A stretch of DNA of 64,000 bases from Cristatella mucedo (GCA_009760855.2 WPIO01000099.1:1470926-1534925); one strand, 5' to 3'; positions 11,831 to 23,189 are shown, numbered from the stretch's first letter. A program made the numbers and translations. The notes: generated by a model from the sequence alone, not told the origin.

Positions 11831-12690
11831 CGCTTATCTGACTGAGCTATGTTTCCAATTTCCTCTTTGTTGCGGGAGATAAAGCCTGTGCCACCGAATG
11901 CAACTTGTAAGCCTCGTTGGCTTTGATGTGTGCTGTACAAAACTCTCCTGTGTAACACCAAAATAGTTCTTTGCCACTTTGAGCAGTTACAGAGGGAGAT
12001 ACTTTACATTACATGTTTTCACACTAAGGATACTGCAGGTCATATAGTGTGACAAATAGGCTGGAAAAAATGGAGAAAGCAGCGAAAACGATAATAATGT
12101 GTAATAGCGATTCGCTGCTTGGCTAGCTATTGCTAGGTGAGACACTTTATGCAGCTGCTTCACGCTTCCATAAGCAGGTTAGCAAATGGGAACGCGGGAC
12201 GTTCCTTAAAGACTAGGCGCCACTTCAGGCTCACCATGAAAAAAAGGTGACGAAACAACTAGTGAGCTTTTTCCGGATACACTAAACTTACAAAGTCAGT
12301 ACCAGGATATTGAACAAACGTAATACCGTTGGGGATTCTCATAAGAAATCGGCAATTCTAAATTGAGAACAATTATATGTTCCATAACCATTGTAAACGG
12401 GTCATTCAATTATGACGTGTTAATTAATACCTCCTAATTTTATTTCACTCATCCTTCATTCTGAAATTACTACAAAAACACGCTGCGATTGAGCTTTTTT
12501 CTTGCCAGATTTCAAATGTCTAAAACTATGGGGTTTAAAGTATTTCTGAATCATCTACTTTATAGACGATTTCGATCAGAAAATAATTTAATTAGCCATA
12601 ATCAGTAAATTAATTAAAATTTTAGAAACTTTGAGTAAAAATTTAAGGCAGCGTAAAGAAGTCAATTAAAACCTAGAAACCAGATTTTTC
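11831..12690. other. no recognised feature
   Basis: AT-rich sequence without a supported gene or repeat. Confidence 0.4.
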
Positions 12691-12694
12691 TTTT

Positions 12695-12915
12695 ATTAAT
12701 CATGCATGCTGACATTGTGCATGCTGCAAATAACCATACTTGCATTCATACTCTGTACCTGTGACCACCAGCCATTTTATTCATGTTGTTTAATAAACCT
12801 GCTACCTGTAATCATTTGATCGTGGCTGCTTTGCAGCTTTTGTAAACTACCTAGAAAGATATTGAGCTCACTGAGGACGGTATATAAAATGTATTATTAT
12901 TAATAATAATTTGGT
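12695..12915 (+). mobile_element. LINE family A 3' UTR and tail
   Basis: Contains GCATGCTGACATTGTGCATGCTGC, the CTAGAAAGATATTGAGCTCACTGAGG 3' segment and an ATTATTATTAATAATAAT tail. Only about 200 bp of the element remain. Confidence 0.75.
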
Positions 12916-13241
12916 TCTTTGTTTTAAAATAGCTGTCTTTGGTGCTTATGTTATGACAAGGAGAAGTTGTGTGTGGGTACAATTTTTATTATTCTTGTAA
13001 TTTGACTGTCCTGACATATCAACCGTACTGCATCTTTTCTTAAATTCACAAAATTATAAGGAAATCAAATAAATATCAGGAAAGAGTTAGTCAAAATGAG
13101 GGAGCAGAAACAATCAAGATACGCCCTGTGGAGTAATTGAATTAACGTAATATTGTTCAGCTGGTCTGCAGTGATTACTTTTTTGTGGAAAAACAGTGTA
13201 GTGAGTTAGCAGCATAGCATACCAGATAATTAGGATCTCTC

Positions 13242-13442
13242 TCATAAGTCATACTGCACCATCGCAACAATCACTGTTCCCTCAGACTTAGCTGATTTAC
13301 CTGCACTATGATATAAAATACTGTGCCCTTTTGCTTTGAAAGAGACACTTATATCACTTCCATCTGCTACAGTAAATTTATGATCCTCTAGATATCTTAA
13401 GAAAGCTTTATGATCCTCTAGACATCTTAGGAAAGCTTTCAT
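13242..13442 (-). CDS. unrecognised ORF with in-frame 30-bp tandem duplication
   Basis: An open frame of 66 codons starts at ATG 13,442-13,440 and ends at TGA. It begins with two tandem copies of a 10-residue unit (AFLRxLEDHK), caused by a 30-bp direct duplication at about 13,378-13,440, followed by FTVADGSDISVSFKAKG...YHSAGKS and a terminal VAMVQYDL. The latter part has balanced, protein-like composition without low complexity. The 5' side abuts a LINE fragment starting near 13,445, so the frame may be the truncated end of a longer gene. I recognise no family. It could be a gene remnant, a viral remnant or chance. Confidence 0.3.
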   Translation of the reverse strand: MKAFLRCLEDHKAFLRYLEDHKFTVADGSDISVSFKAKGHSILYHSAGKSAKSEGTVIVAMVQYDL

Positions 13443-13444
13443 TC

Positions 13445-13935
13445 TTAAGCTCTAGCCTATCTCTCAGATCTCCTCGCCCACCAGGCCAAGCACCGTACCA
13501 CCAGCTTTCGGAATCCAACAGTCTATCAATACCTCGTACAAACCTCAAATCCTTTGAAGACCCTGCATTTAGTTCGTATGCGCCCAATGCCTGGAACTAC
13601 CTCCGGACTTGCAACAGAACATCCCCTGACCTGACCACATTTAAAAGGAACCTAAAAAAACGCCTATTCAGGACAGCATTTAGCAGGTCCCTGTGATTCG
13701 TCCTTGATGTGCTTATGCGTGCTGACACTGTGCATGCTGCCACTTACCACATTTGCATGCTAACCCTGTGCATGTCACCCCTAACCGCGTTATTCATTTT
13801 GTTTGTTTGTCAAGCTTGATTTTACTTACCATTCAATTGCATTTCCCTTTGCAGCAAATTTAAAGCGCCTAGAAAGAGATTATGTTCCCTCAAGGGGCTG
13901 TATCAAGGGCATTATTATCAATAATATTATTAAAG
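13445..13935 (+). mobile_element. LINE family A C-terminus to 3' tail
   Basis: Encodes degraded ..YLSDLLAHQAK...NLKSFEDPAFSSYAPNAWN...LFRTAF, then the 3' UTR with TGCTGACACTGTGCATGCTGCC, the CTAGAAAGAGATTATGTTCC segment and an ATTATT tail. It is 5'-truncated. Confidence 0.88.
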
Positions 13936-15280
13936 CTGCTATCTTGGTGTGTCACACATCTAATTAGGATTTGTTCATGCATGCCTACGCGACTACGTTT
14001 CTTGGATGTAATACCTACTAAAAAATATGATAGATGTCAAAGACTCAGAAAAGTCTAGCTCTGGCGATTCTCACTGATTCCCTTAAGTTATCTTTATCAA
14101 GTTATCATAATTAGTTATGTTAAGATAAGTTAAGTTATCATAATCAGTTTTGTTTAGCAGAATTAGATTTTGTCAGTTTAATTTCTGAAGATGCTTCAGA
14201 TATGTTATGCTTTATTTCTTAGTCTTAATTTAGAACCACAGATTCTCGGAAATTGCCTCTGGTAATAAGCTAGTTATCCAAATTACTGGGAAGTCACCTT
14301 TAATACATCTTGAATCTGTCAGACAATCAGAAAATTGTATATAGACATGCAGGAAGTATCTTCAGAAATGTGCGACGATCTTACGAATTTATGCAGACTG
14401 AATTCTGCCTATGCAGGTCTACCTAAAAATATAACAGTCACTACGCAGGATACCGAGAATCGAGGGCACTGTTTCTGGGACCGTGGTCAGATCAAAGCCA
14501 CGGGTTTCTTGAATGTAATCTATATTTAGACTCAAATGCCATTACTTTAGTAAACTTGGTGATTTAAACAGCAATATAACATCAATGTTTCCTTTTGACT
14601 TGTGTAGCTTAAAGTACATTTACCTTGGGCTCAATAAGTAAACGAATTCCGGCTGGATTAGTAAGCCATCCGAAAATAATGTCACTTTTAAAGGGTGTAA
14701 GCATACACAGCAAACAGCCCATGAGTATTCATGAAATAATCCTATTGTGTAACTATATTGAGTACGATATGAAGAGAAACAAGGAAAAGTTTAGGACAAG
14801 TAGGAGTTGTAGAGTGACTGTCGTCCTTATATTAATAGTAGGAATTGTATTCATCTTGTGCCCGTTTAAAAAAGGGCTTCTATTCAGCAGCTATGACCTC
14901 ACTGATCGGTGCTGCTGTCTGTTTTTCTCCGACATTATTCTTGGAACTCGAAGTCGTCTTCAACAACAGGGTGATTGCTAGTTTTTTTTCAGGCCACTGA
15001 TGGCTGTATGCATTATTTCGCACAACTTTCGATTTATCAAGTGTCAAGCTACTGAAATTGTCTTCTCGCCTTTCAATTAGCTAAAAGGCCCAGCCGCTTG
15101 ACATTCTTCTTTATGCAGCAGCCGAAGAGCCCTAACCACCTTTGCTGTGGCTTATCGTCGGCAATTAAGTATAGAACACTGCAGGACTTTAACTATGACC
15201 CAGTAATGAGAATCCAGCCCCTTAAATGTTGTCTTAGCCAAAAGTTAATTTGTATGCCGAAACATAGAGCAGTGAGTTGC
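13936..15280. other. no firmly supported gene
   Basis: An open stretch at 14,680-14,981 would encode a basic segment followed by a hydrophobic run (VTVVLILIVGIVFIL), but it has no splice or family support and is left uncalled. A TAAGTTATC-type motif is repeated around 14,086-14,150. Confidence 0.35.
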
Positions 15281-15284
15281 TAGT

Positions 15285-15525
15285 GATGCTCAAGCGAGAT
15301 GAGGCACTCGAGAAGGACTTGAGGATCGATAGTATCAAAAAGTGCCAAGAAATCAAGAAAAAGTGAAAGAAATGCTCCTCCACAGTCTGCACTCCTAATT
15401 TGTTCGTTTGGTGAGCAAAACAATGTTAACTCTGTGAAGTGATTAGCTCTAAAACTAGACCGAAACGTACTAAAAAGATTTAAAGCGTCAACATAATAGT
15501 TCATGTGGTCTTAAAGGATGTTTCC
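15285..15525 (-). mobile_element. LINE family A RT fragment
   Basis: The minus strand encodes FRSSFRANHFTELT..., then FLDFLALFDTIDPQVLLECL, the first conserved RT blocks. It is frame-broken. Confidence 0.8.
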
Positions 15526-15649
15526 AGTGTCTTCGATAGTAACGGCAGATGGGAGGCTGGGCGTAAGCTGCATACGTTTTCTAGATCTAATATTTTTTTT
15601 ATAGTAGCCGCCTTTCATTAGCCTTTTCAAAGGTGCTGGGACATCACCC

Positions 15650-16045
15650 GATACTAATGATAATAACACTACTACATTTGATATAGCACCCTCAGCTAAC
15701 TGAATTTATTTCTAGGCACGTTACATTTGCTGCGAATAAAGCACGATCGAATGGTTAGTGCTACCATGCTCAATGACAGCAAGCATCACCTGGTTAGGGG
15801 TGACATGCACACGCGCAGCATGCAAATACGGTTAGTGTCAGCCCGTATAGGCATAAGCCTGTAAAGAACGAATCACATGAAGTCACTAAATGCTGTAATA
15901 CATGGAAGCGTTTTTATTTCTTTTCCTAAATGTGATCAAGTCAGTGAATATTGTGACGCAAGTTGGAAGTGAGTTCCCGGCTCTGGGAGCATACGAACAT
16001 TTGGCTCGTTCTCCAAAGATTGAGGTTCGTATTATTTATAGGTAA
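15650..16045 (-). mobile_element. LINE family A 3' region
   Basis: Antisense ATT-type tail, hairpin segment (ATAGCACCCTCAGCTAACTG), 3' UTR with both GTGACATGCACA and GTCAGC motifs, and the antisense C-terminal RT end at about 15,900-16,040. Confidence 0.8.
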
Positions 16046-16289
16046 ATGATTAGAATGATGCTTGTTATGCATGGCAGAAGCAGGTCTATGCACAATATGA
16101 GCTGGACAAAGGGAATATGGTCTAGAAAACTAGTTGCCTTCTTTCATTGGAATATGATCTTCAGGGCGAGGTCACTAATATTATCCTTTAATTTAGACAT
16201 TGAGCAGAGTCATAGAATTGAGGGATATGATTCCAGCAGGGATGGTTCCATCCCATGGAGGGAATCACTGATATTGTCTATTTAGTTGA

Positions 16290-16580
16290 CAATTGAGCTA
16301 TAGAAGATATTGTATGATCAAAGCTAGAAGTTCTGAAACTTAAACTGGTTACATGAAAATGAGATTTCCCGCATGTAAATGTTAAGAAGAGCTTTTTTTT
16401 GCTGCGATAGCTTTTTTTTCGTAAAAAAACTTAATTAACCCGAAAGACTTGGGAATTCAGTAAATAGTATCTGCCGTTTTTCCTTAGACCTTGACTTGCA
16501 TTTTACAGCTGGCTGAGAGATTTTGCAATTAGTTTCAAAAATCTGTTATCATGCACATCGTACACAGCTCGATGAATTAT
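16290..16580 (+). repeat. inverted repeat IR1, left arm
   Basis: Aligns with the reverse complement of about 20,290-20,590. Shared blocks include GAAACTTAAACT, GAGATTT, AAAGACTTGGGAATTCAGT and GCATTTTACAGCTGGCTGAG. The arms are diverged by many indels, so this is an old duplication. Confidence 0.7.
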
Positions 16581-16599
16581 AACTGTCTTATTTATTTCG

Positions 16600-17960
16600 A
16601 TATTTGAAAATAACCATTAGTTTAACAGTAATTTAATCGGTAAAACGAAGCCCGTATATATATTAGGTGTGTGCTGCAGAAAATAAGCCTGGAAGCTATG
16701 CACCGTCCTTTGATTAGCACCTCTAGTTGTTGAAACATAATTGAGAAACAAATCCTTGCCTACCTCACTGTAATATTGAATTGAAAAATTGCCCGACTCT
16801 GGCCCTATCCAGCACGTTTCTATTCATGAATGAAGGAATATCTGGCCCAATCTGTTGGGTGCCCATTGATTGAAATGTATTGCAAGCATTCAGTAATACC
16901 TAAAAGTTTCATGTTTAAATTCACGCTGTTGCATCAGCATTATCTTTAGCATAATTTTGCAGATCCTAGCATGCTGCAAAGTGGGCGTAGCTAGAATGAC
17001 AGCAAGTCGGAATTACTTCTAATGACAATCGGGACGCCTGGGAGTCACTCTATAGATACAGATTTATCATGAAAGCAAATAAAGTGATTATTCATGAGTC
17101 ATCAAGTAATTTATCTCTGCTTAATATCGGGGACTCAAGCTTTCAAGTATTCTACGGCTCTCCAAAGGAAACGGCTTGTGAAGGTAATTCAGTCGCACTA
17201 ATGCAGACGAAGGTATTTGAGCTTTTTCTTAACGGCTTCACATCTGGGCTATTTAGATTATAAATAGAATCAGAATGTGAAGGTTTTTAGGCAATATAAT
17301 AGGCAGGCATCCTTCTAGGCACAATCTGCAGAGTCTACTTTATAGGGCTACTGTACTTCCTAGTTGGTGCTCTTACTGGTAGTAGGGCTATACTTTATAT
17401 CACACTAGCAGCTTGCACGTGCAGCAGCAATATATGAATGAGCAGTGATAGAAGCTGAAACGCCTTAGCTTTGACAAACAACGATAACTCAACCTGTCAA
17501 TAGCTCGCCTTCGCCGTAAATACCAAGAAAGCGGAGAATTGTTGTAAATCAACACAAAGTTGTTGCAGAGTTTCTTACTAAAATGAAACCTTGGCAAAGG
17601 CTATGTGAAAAGCACCGAGAAAGTTGCTGAAGCTATTTACTCAGCTGAAATTTGATGGAATTGTATCACTTCGAAACATACCGACTTAGTATGGATTTTC
17701 AACAGGTAGTTTCCCATGAGTGGTAATACCTTGACAAGCATCATGCTTAGGATTCCTCTTTCCTGTGAGAACTTCATTGAGGGCACATGCCGATCGGGAA
17801 TCATAGTTTTGTGGGTGGTAGTCTTTGAACTGCACGTAGATATTTTAGGACACCAGCAGCTAATTTGAGACCTTCCTCATTGCTTTAATGAATTCTTAAG
17901 CGAGTAGAAGTTAATCCTAAGCAGAAAAACGAATATCGGGTTTTGCAGCTACTTTTCCGC
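16600..17960. other. no recognised gene
   Basis: AT-rich sequence. An open frame at 17,069-17,263 has a donor-like GAAG|GTAATT inside it but no family support. Confidence 0.35.
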
Positions 17961-17964
17961 TCTT

Positions 17965-18075
17965 TAATAATAATAATATTATAATAATTCACTTGATAAA
18001 GCGCCCTCAGAGAACTTAATTTCTCTCTAGGCGCTTTACATTTGCTGTAAAGTGAAATGCAATTGAAAATCTTTA
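17965..18075 (-). mobile_element. LINE family A 3' end only
   Basis: Antisense tail TAATAATAAT...TTGATAAAGCGCCCTCAGAGAACTTAATTTCTCTCTAGGCGCTTTACATTTGC, then unrelated sequence. Severe 5' truncation is typical of target-primed insertion. Confidence 0.8.
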
Positions 18076-18527
18076 ACTGCCGAAGCTGTGTTCATAGAAC
18101 TGCACTTGCATGGTCTTGCAGGTAAATTAATTGCATGGCATATTTACATTTTTATTATTTAATGATTAATATGGATGTTTTCCTAATAATATAAAGGCTT
18201 AATAATTAACCAAGGCTGTGCGCTTGAACCTTGTGGCTTATGTCAAGCAACTGGTCACAGACGAAGTTATTTTAAACAACAGTATGGTCGTCTGTTGAGG
18301 GCGAAGTACCATTTTGTGTTGCAAAGTTAGCCCTAAATCATACCACTAATTTTGCATTGTAATCGCAAAAACTCGTATTCTTGATCGGGATGCACTACAC
18401 CTGGTGTGAACAGGTCTTACCTGATTAATTTACCATATTCCGGACATTTATTTATCACAAAAATAAAAATGCATTTGCAACCGGTTTGTATTTAAATACG
18501 CACAATTGCATTTTGACCTGTTTTTTA

Positions 18528-19388
18528 GCTAATGATCGTTTCGTTAGCTTAGCTGAGGAGTTGTGCGCCAGCTGCAATAGCCTGATCGCACGAGCTGGTA
18601 GGCCAGTAAGCAGTGAGTTGCAGATATCGAGACGGGATGTCACGAATGCATGGACCAACTTAGATGTGGTATCCTTATCTAAACAAGCCCTAATTTTAGC
18701 AAATGTATGAAGCTAAAAATAAGCAGAATTGACAATGGAGCTGATATGGACGTCTAACGAGAGGTCGCTTTGAACCATGACACCTAGATTTCGAGCCGAT
18801 TCTACATGAGATATGCTGGTAGAGCCACTTTTGAGCGTCAGCCACTCCTACTTTTGAATCACACTGGGTATGCCCAGAACCTGTAAGTTAGTTTTATCAA
18901 GTTTAGTTTTAGAAAATGTGCTGCCAGTCATGTGCAGATGTCATCAATAAATTCTGCAAGTAAGTAGAGAGAATTTGAGGTGCTCGAAGGCAGGGAGAGA
19001 TCAAAACAAATGTACAACTGAGTGCCATCCGCATGTAAGAGAAAGTCTAGATTGTGCCTGACAATCACATCAGTAAGAAGGAGAGTATAATCAGTGAAAA
19101 GAAATGGACCTAGCACGGAGCCCTGAGTTACCTCATGATTCAGTGGTACCTCGGATGATCTTTGTCCATTCTCGTCAATACTCTAGAGTCTCCCACTGAC
19201 ATAGGACCTGAACCAATGCAGAGCAGTGCCAGTGGTGGCCAGGCGAGTTGAGAGGATCTCTAGAAGAACTTTGTGATCGACGGCATTAAAAGCTGCCGAA
19301 AGATCGAGCAAAACAAGCTGAGATACTTTACCCTTGTCTGCATTCCTAAGTAGATCGTTGTATACCCTAAGCAACGCTGACTCAGGGG
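18528..19388 (-). mobile_element. LINE family A RT, inverted half
   Basis: On the minus strand this encodes, from 19,388 downward, LLRVYNDLLRN, LDLSAAFNAVDHKVLLEIL, the GSVLGPFLFT/YTLLL block, the region of YADD (here HADGTQLY, so the catalytic motif is lost), and VTSRLDICNSLLTGLPARA. It meets a plus-strand LINE half head to head at 19,389. The two share an overlap of about 150 bp (18,528-18,677 and 19,400-19,550) with visible divergence. Confidence 0.85.
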
Positions 19389-20135
19389 AGTGTGGATAAG
19401 GATACCACGTCCAAGTTGGTCCATGAATTCATGACATCCCGTCTCGAATTCTGCAACTCATTGCTTACTGGCCGACTAGAATGTGAAATCAGGCGATTGC
19501 AGCTGGTCGCCAACTCTGGAGCTAGGCCTGTCTGTCGTGACAGTCGCAGTTGCCACATCACACCACTTCTCGCCGACCAATACTGGCTACCAGTCAAGCA
19601 ACGGATTGAATTAAATGTTTTGTCACTCACTTCTAGGTCACTTCATTTCGTGGCTCCAGACTATCTCTCAGATCTACTCCCTCACCAGGCCAAGCATCGT
19701 ACCACCTGCTTTTCTGAATCCAACAGTCTACCAGTACCACGTACAAACCTTAAATCATTTGGAGACTGCACATTTAGTTGGTATGCTCCCAAAGCCTGGA
19801 ACTCCCTCCCGACTTGGGTTAGAACATCCTCCGATTTGACCACATTTAAAAAGAACGTAAAACACACCTTTTTATCAAAGCATTTAGTGGGTCCCTGTAA
19901 ATCGTCTTTGATGTGGTTATGCGTGCTAACAGTGTGCATGCTGCCACTAACCACACATGCATGCTGACCGTGTGCATGTCATCCCTAACCACGTTCTTCA
20001 TGCTGTTTATCAAGCATGTTATTACTCACCATTTAATTGCATTTCCCTTTGCAGCAAATGTAAATTTCCTTGAAAGAGATTCAGTTCACTGAGGTCGCTT
20101 CATAAAATGCATTATTATGATTATTATTGTTATGC
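19389..20135 (+). mobile_element. LINE family A C-terminal half to 3' tail
   Basis: Encodes DKDTTSKLVHEFMTSRLEFCN... through the family C-terminus (frame open 19,392-19,967 with a late frameshift), then the 3' UTR, the TTCCTTGAAAGAGATTCAGTTCACTGAGG segment and an ATTATTATG tail. It is joined head to head with the antisense half at 18,528-19,388. Confidence 0.88.
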
Positions 20136-20289
20136 AGCACAAGCCTTATATATGCTCGGGTTTCATTTTACCATCAAAAGTAATCCTGAACTACTTCGTT
20201 ATTTTCAAAGTTTTGAATGTGATTAGGCTGTTATAATCCACTGAGCATAATCTATTTAATCCATAATCCATATAATCCATTTAATCCAA

Positions 20290-20590
20290 ATTCGTGGAGT
20301 TGTGTTCGAAATGCATGAAAGATGTGTCAAACTTAATGCCCAATCTCTCAGCCAGCTGTAAAATGCACGATACAGAAAAGCCAGGAGTCGACCTTAGGAA
20401 AAACTGCTGAAACGATAACGGTGGAAACTGAATTCCCAAGTCTTTTGCTTTGATTAGGTATTCCTACAGAAAAGGAGAAAGCGATCGCTGCAACAAAGAA
20501 GCTCTACTTAAAACGTAAATGCGCTAAATCTCATATTCCCGTATTTAGTTTAAGTTTGAGAATGTCAAGCTTTAATTACAAAAAATCACT
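20290..20590 (-). repeat. inverted repeat IR1, right arm
   Basis: Partner of 16,290-16,580 in opposite orientation. It carries CAATCTCTCAGCCAGCTGT and ACTGAATTCCCAAGTCTTT. About 3.7 kb separate the arms, and the space is filled mostly with LINE fragments. Confidence 0.7.
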
Positions 20591-20599
20591 TTATGCTTA

Positions 20600-21730
20600 A
20601 GGTCATCCGGGATGCATGGTCCTGGGACTAGGCTGCAATCACAACAAGTCGATGTTTACTCAGTGAAATTCTTCTGCTACCTGCCGTCTAAACTAAATAA
20701 CTGTTAAGGCTAAACCTTCGAGGAAGAGTAGAATCCATTAAATTCTAATCCTTTCCTAAGAGGCTGCAAGTTATATCAATAAGATTCCAACTGATATTTA
20801 TTCTTCGCAGTTCCTTAGTAGTGATTGCTGAGATGCAATTAGAGATAGTTATTTCCCAAAGAAGAACCGATGTTATCAGTTTGATTGGTAGACTTTCGTC
20901 TGCAATCGGCTGTGGCATTAAGCCATAGGCCATGAAGTCATTTGTATATTTCCTGCCAGGTGCTCAACATTTTAAGGCATACGCTTATACTTTATGAATA
21001 TGGTCTTGATATGTAACAATGCTTGCGCTTTTCATATCTATCTTTTCCCTTCCTGGTTCTGTGGGAATTAATATTCGTAGTGCTGATGCACACATACCAG
21101 CTGCTAGAATGGAAACGAGGAGTGGGCATTGCCAGAATTCCTCTAAAATCTGCTGAATTTTTACATTTTGAGAGCATTTTAAGGGCCTAGATTACCAGCA
21201 AGGTCAAGCAACACACAATTTGTGTGAAATTTTGATTGAGGAATTCAATTCGACGACAATTGCTAACTACTCATATGTGTTGCCTCAAGCTAGTCTAACT
21301 GCTTAGTTTCGTCTTATTGCTTACTGCTAGTTACTTACTGCTTACTTTAATTTGGCAGAGTTTAACTGCTTAATGCTTAAACACGATCGGGTGATATATC
21401 GAGAGCAACAAAACGCTCCCATGAAAGTCTGTGCGTTTTGAGATTGGGAGACCTACACAGGTCTCTAACTGTTCGGGGCAGAGTAAGCCACAGATTATAA
21501 GGCTACACTAGAGCCCTTTGTTAAAAACATTCACTGAGTCTAAAACAGTCTCAGTGCTTCACAGTTTTGGTAGAATACATTTAACGGTCTTGAAAGTTTC
21601 ATCAATTATTTAAAAGAAACCAAAAACCGTCGTACATATCGACGGATCAGTAATGACTAAGATCGACTAATATTAGGTTTGAACATAGTGGCAACGTTTA
21701 GAAATAAGAAAATGTACACAAATGTATGTA
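20600..21730. other. no recognised gene
   Basis: A minus-strand open frame at 20,745-20,933 has protein-like composition but no supporting splice site or family motif. TTACTGCTTAC-type repeats occur near 21,318-21,345. Confidence 0.35.
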
Positions 21731-21731
21731 A

Positions 21732-21815
<84 letters not shown>

Positions 21816-21832
21816 GTATATATATATATATA
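21731..21832. repeat. (TA)n microsatellite, about 100 bp
   Basis: Nearly pure TA with a few TATG interruptions. It borders the 3' flank of the 22-kb peptide gene, just as a CA/TA tract borders the flank of the 48-kb gene. Confidence 0.95.
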
Positions 21833-22149
21833 CTAAGATCTTTGTGATAGTATCCTCTAAAGGAGGGATTAACAGGTCACCCGGTGCCGTAAAGCTGCTC
21901 TTCTCTAAAAGATTATTGCGTATAGTTGCAATCAATTTCTACCCTGTTGCAGTAACAAGTAATCATAGGTGTTCTCTATGCTGAAAGTATTGCAGTCAAG
22001 TTCATTTTTATAACCAGCCATCGTCTAAACAATTATTCTTGCTTTTTTGTTTATCTCAAGGTTAATTACCTCGTGTAATAAAAATATGTAGCTTTGGATA
22101 TTCCGATATGACAAAAACGTAGATTTATGCTTCATCTGAACGACAATGT
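21833..22149 (-). repeat. 3' flank of peptide gene family (copy 2)
   Basis: The reverse complement matches 48,760-49,075. Shared landmarks are ATATCCAA.GCTACAT, CAATC/CAACATT...CTTTTAGA and TAATCCCTCCTTTAGAGGATACTATCAC. The peptide gene was therefore duplicated together with several hundred bp of downstream DNA, up to a microsatellite. Confidence 0.75.
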
Positions 22150-22405
22150 ATCTCCGTCTGTAACTCAACAAAGTCTTAAAGACCATGTGGCTGTTACGAA
22201 GGAGAGTTTTGAATAGCCCACTCACAGCCTATGCGGCTTTCGGTAGGCATTCGGTAGCCAACAGCCTTCGTCTCACACAACAAAGAAAAAGTGGGAAGCA
22301 TAGCAGAGTCAGGAGAGCAGTTGAGGTAGTGAGTAGCAAAGAAGTAGCAGCTCAGGACCGCTGAAAAGGATGTGCCATAGCCGGCAATAGGAGAGTAGTT
22401 GTTGT
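22150..22405 (+). repeat. dispersed repeat S inserted in the 3' region of the 22-kb peptide gene
   Basis: About 240 bp closely matching 30,762-30,995 (GGAGAGTTTTG.ATAGCCCACTC, GCATTCGGTAGCCAACAG, AAAGTGGGAAGCATAGCAG). In the 48-kb gene the flanking sequence is continuous at the equivalent point (AATACAAATAAA then CTGTCGTTCAGATGA), which shows that S is an insertion here. It has no coding frame or recognised SINE head. Confidence 0.75.
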
Positions 22406-22463
22406 TGCTATATTTGTAATAATAGCTCTGAAACTCATCATTGGTTATTAGATGTATCGTCAT

Positions 22464-23021
22464 CTATCGTCGTTTCACTACGTAAGCAATATATAGAAGT
22501 GACGTGAGAAGCATTGGAGCCGCCTTGACGAAACGCTTGTCGCAACAAGACCTCAAAATCTCGTTTTCATCGAATTCTGAAAAGTGAGAAGTGGCGTAAC
22601 CACATTATCTATCAAGCCAACTCTACGTCACAAAATTTAAAGAAGACAGCTGCTGCAAATGCATTCGATCTCGCGTTCGAGGTAAAGTTACCTCTAAAAG
22701 CCTCTTCCATTTCAGCAAGCTGCTCTGGGCTCGGGTCAGTTGTTTCCTCAAAACTCTGAAATGTAGATGCAGTACACAAGTGAATCACAGCTTAGTGGTT
22801 CAAAGCTATTGAAATTGCGATAACATGAAAATAGAATGCTTTAGTTTCTTGTGTTTGAAAAGTTTAGATTTTGCTTATCAGGTCTCTAACTGCAAGCAAG
22901 GCAATATATCATAGTGTCGGTTATCATCGTGTTTGGTTCGCCCGTGCCGATGTTAGCTTAGCTCAGACTGTACCAAGCTGATCATCAGTATAGCCATAAT
23001 GACAAAAGCGATAGTTTTCAT
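22464..23021 (-). pseudogene. secreted-peptide precursor, family member 2 (splice donor lost)
   Basis: Minus-strand exons are 23,021-22,962 (20 codons starting MKTIAFVIM, a signal peptide), 22,755-22,692 (64 nt, acidic propiece differing from the 48-kb gene at about one codon) and 22,576-22,464. Introns would be 206 and 115 bp, the same lengths as in the 48-kb gene. The first donor, GT in the 48-kb paralogue, reads CT here (22,961-22,960), and read-through hits a stop three codons later, so the gene is probably inactive. The last exon keeps Glu-Phe-Asp-Glu-Asn-Glu but then diverges: the Lys-Arg site is shifted, two adjacent Cys appear before it, and the C-terminus is hydrophobic, ending in a basic cluster. 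An acceptor-like TTTAAG precedes the start, as in the 48-kb gene. Confidence 0.75.
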
Positions 23022-23189
23022 TTTCTTAAATTATATCGTAGTAATTAGATATAATTCATGTTATGTAAGCATCCACACCACAATTCAGATAACAATTAAG
23101 CAGGCTAGTTTAAGTTAGCGATTTCTTTTCCACAGATTTCTCAGTCGAAGGACAAAGAATCGTTATGCTGCAAACTCTTGAGAAAGGAC

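Noticed and set aside
14625-14981. 118-codon frame with a hydrophobic segment
   Set aside because: First codon is TTG, no splice or family evidence; kept only as a remark.
17069-17263. 64-codon frame with internal donor-like site
   Set aside because: No partner exon found.
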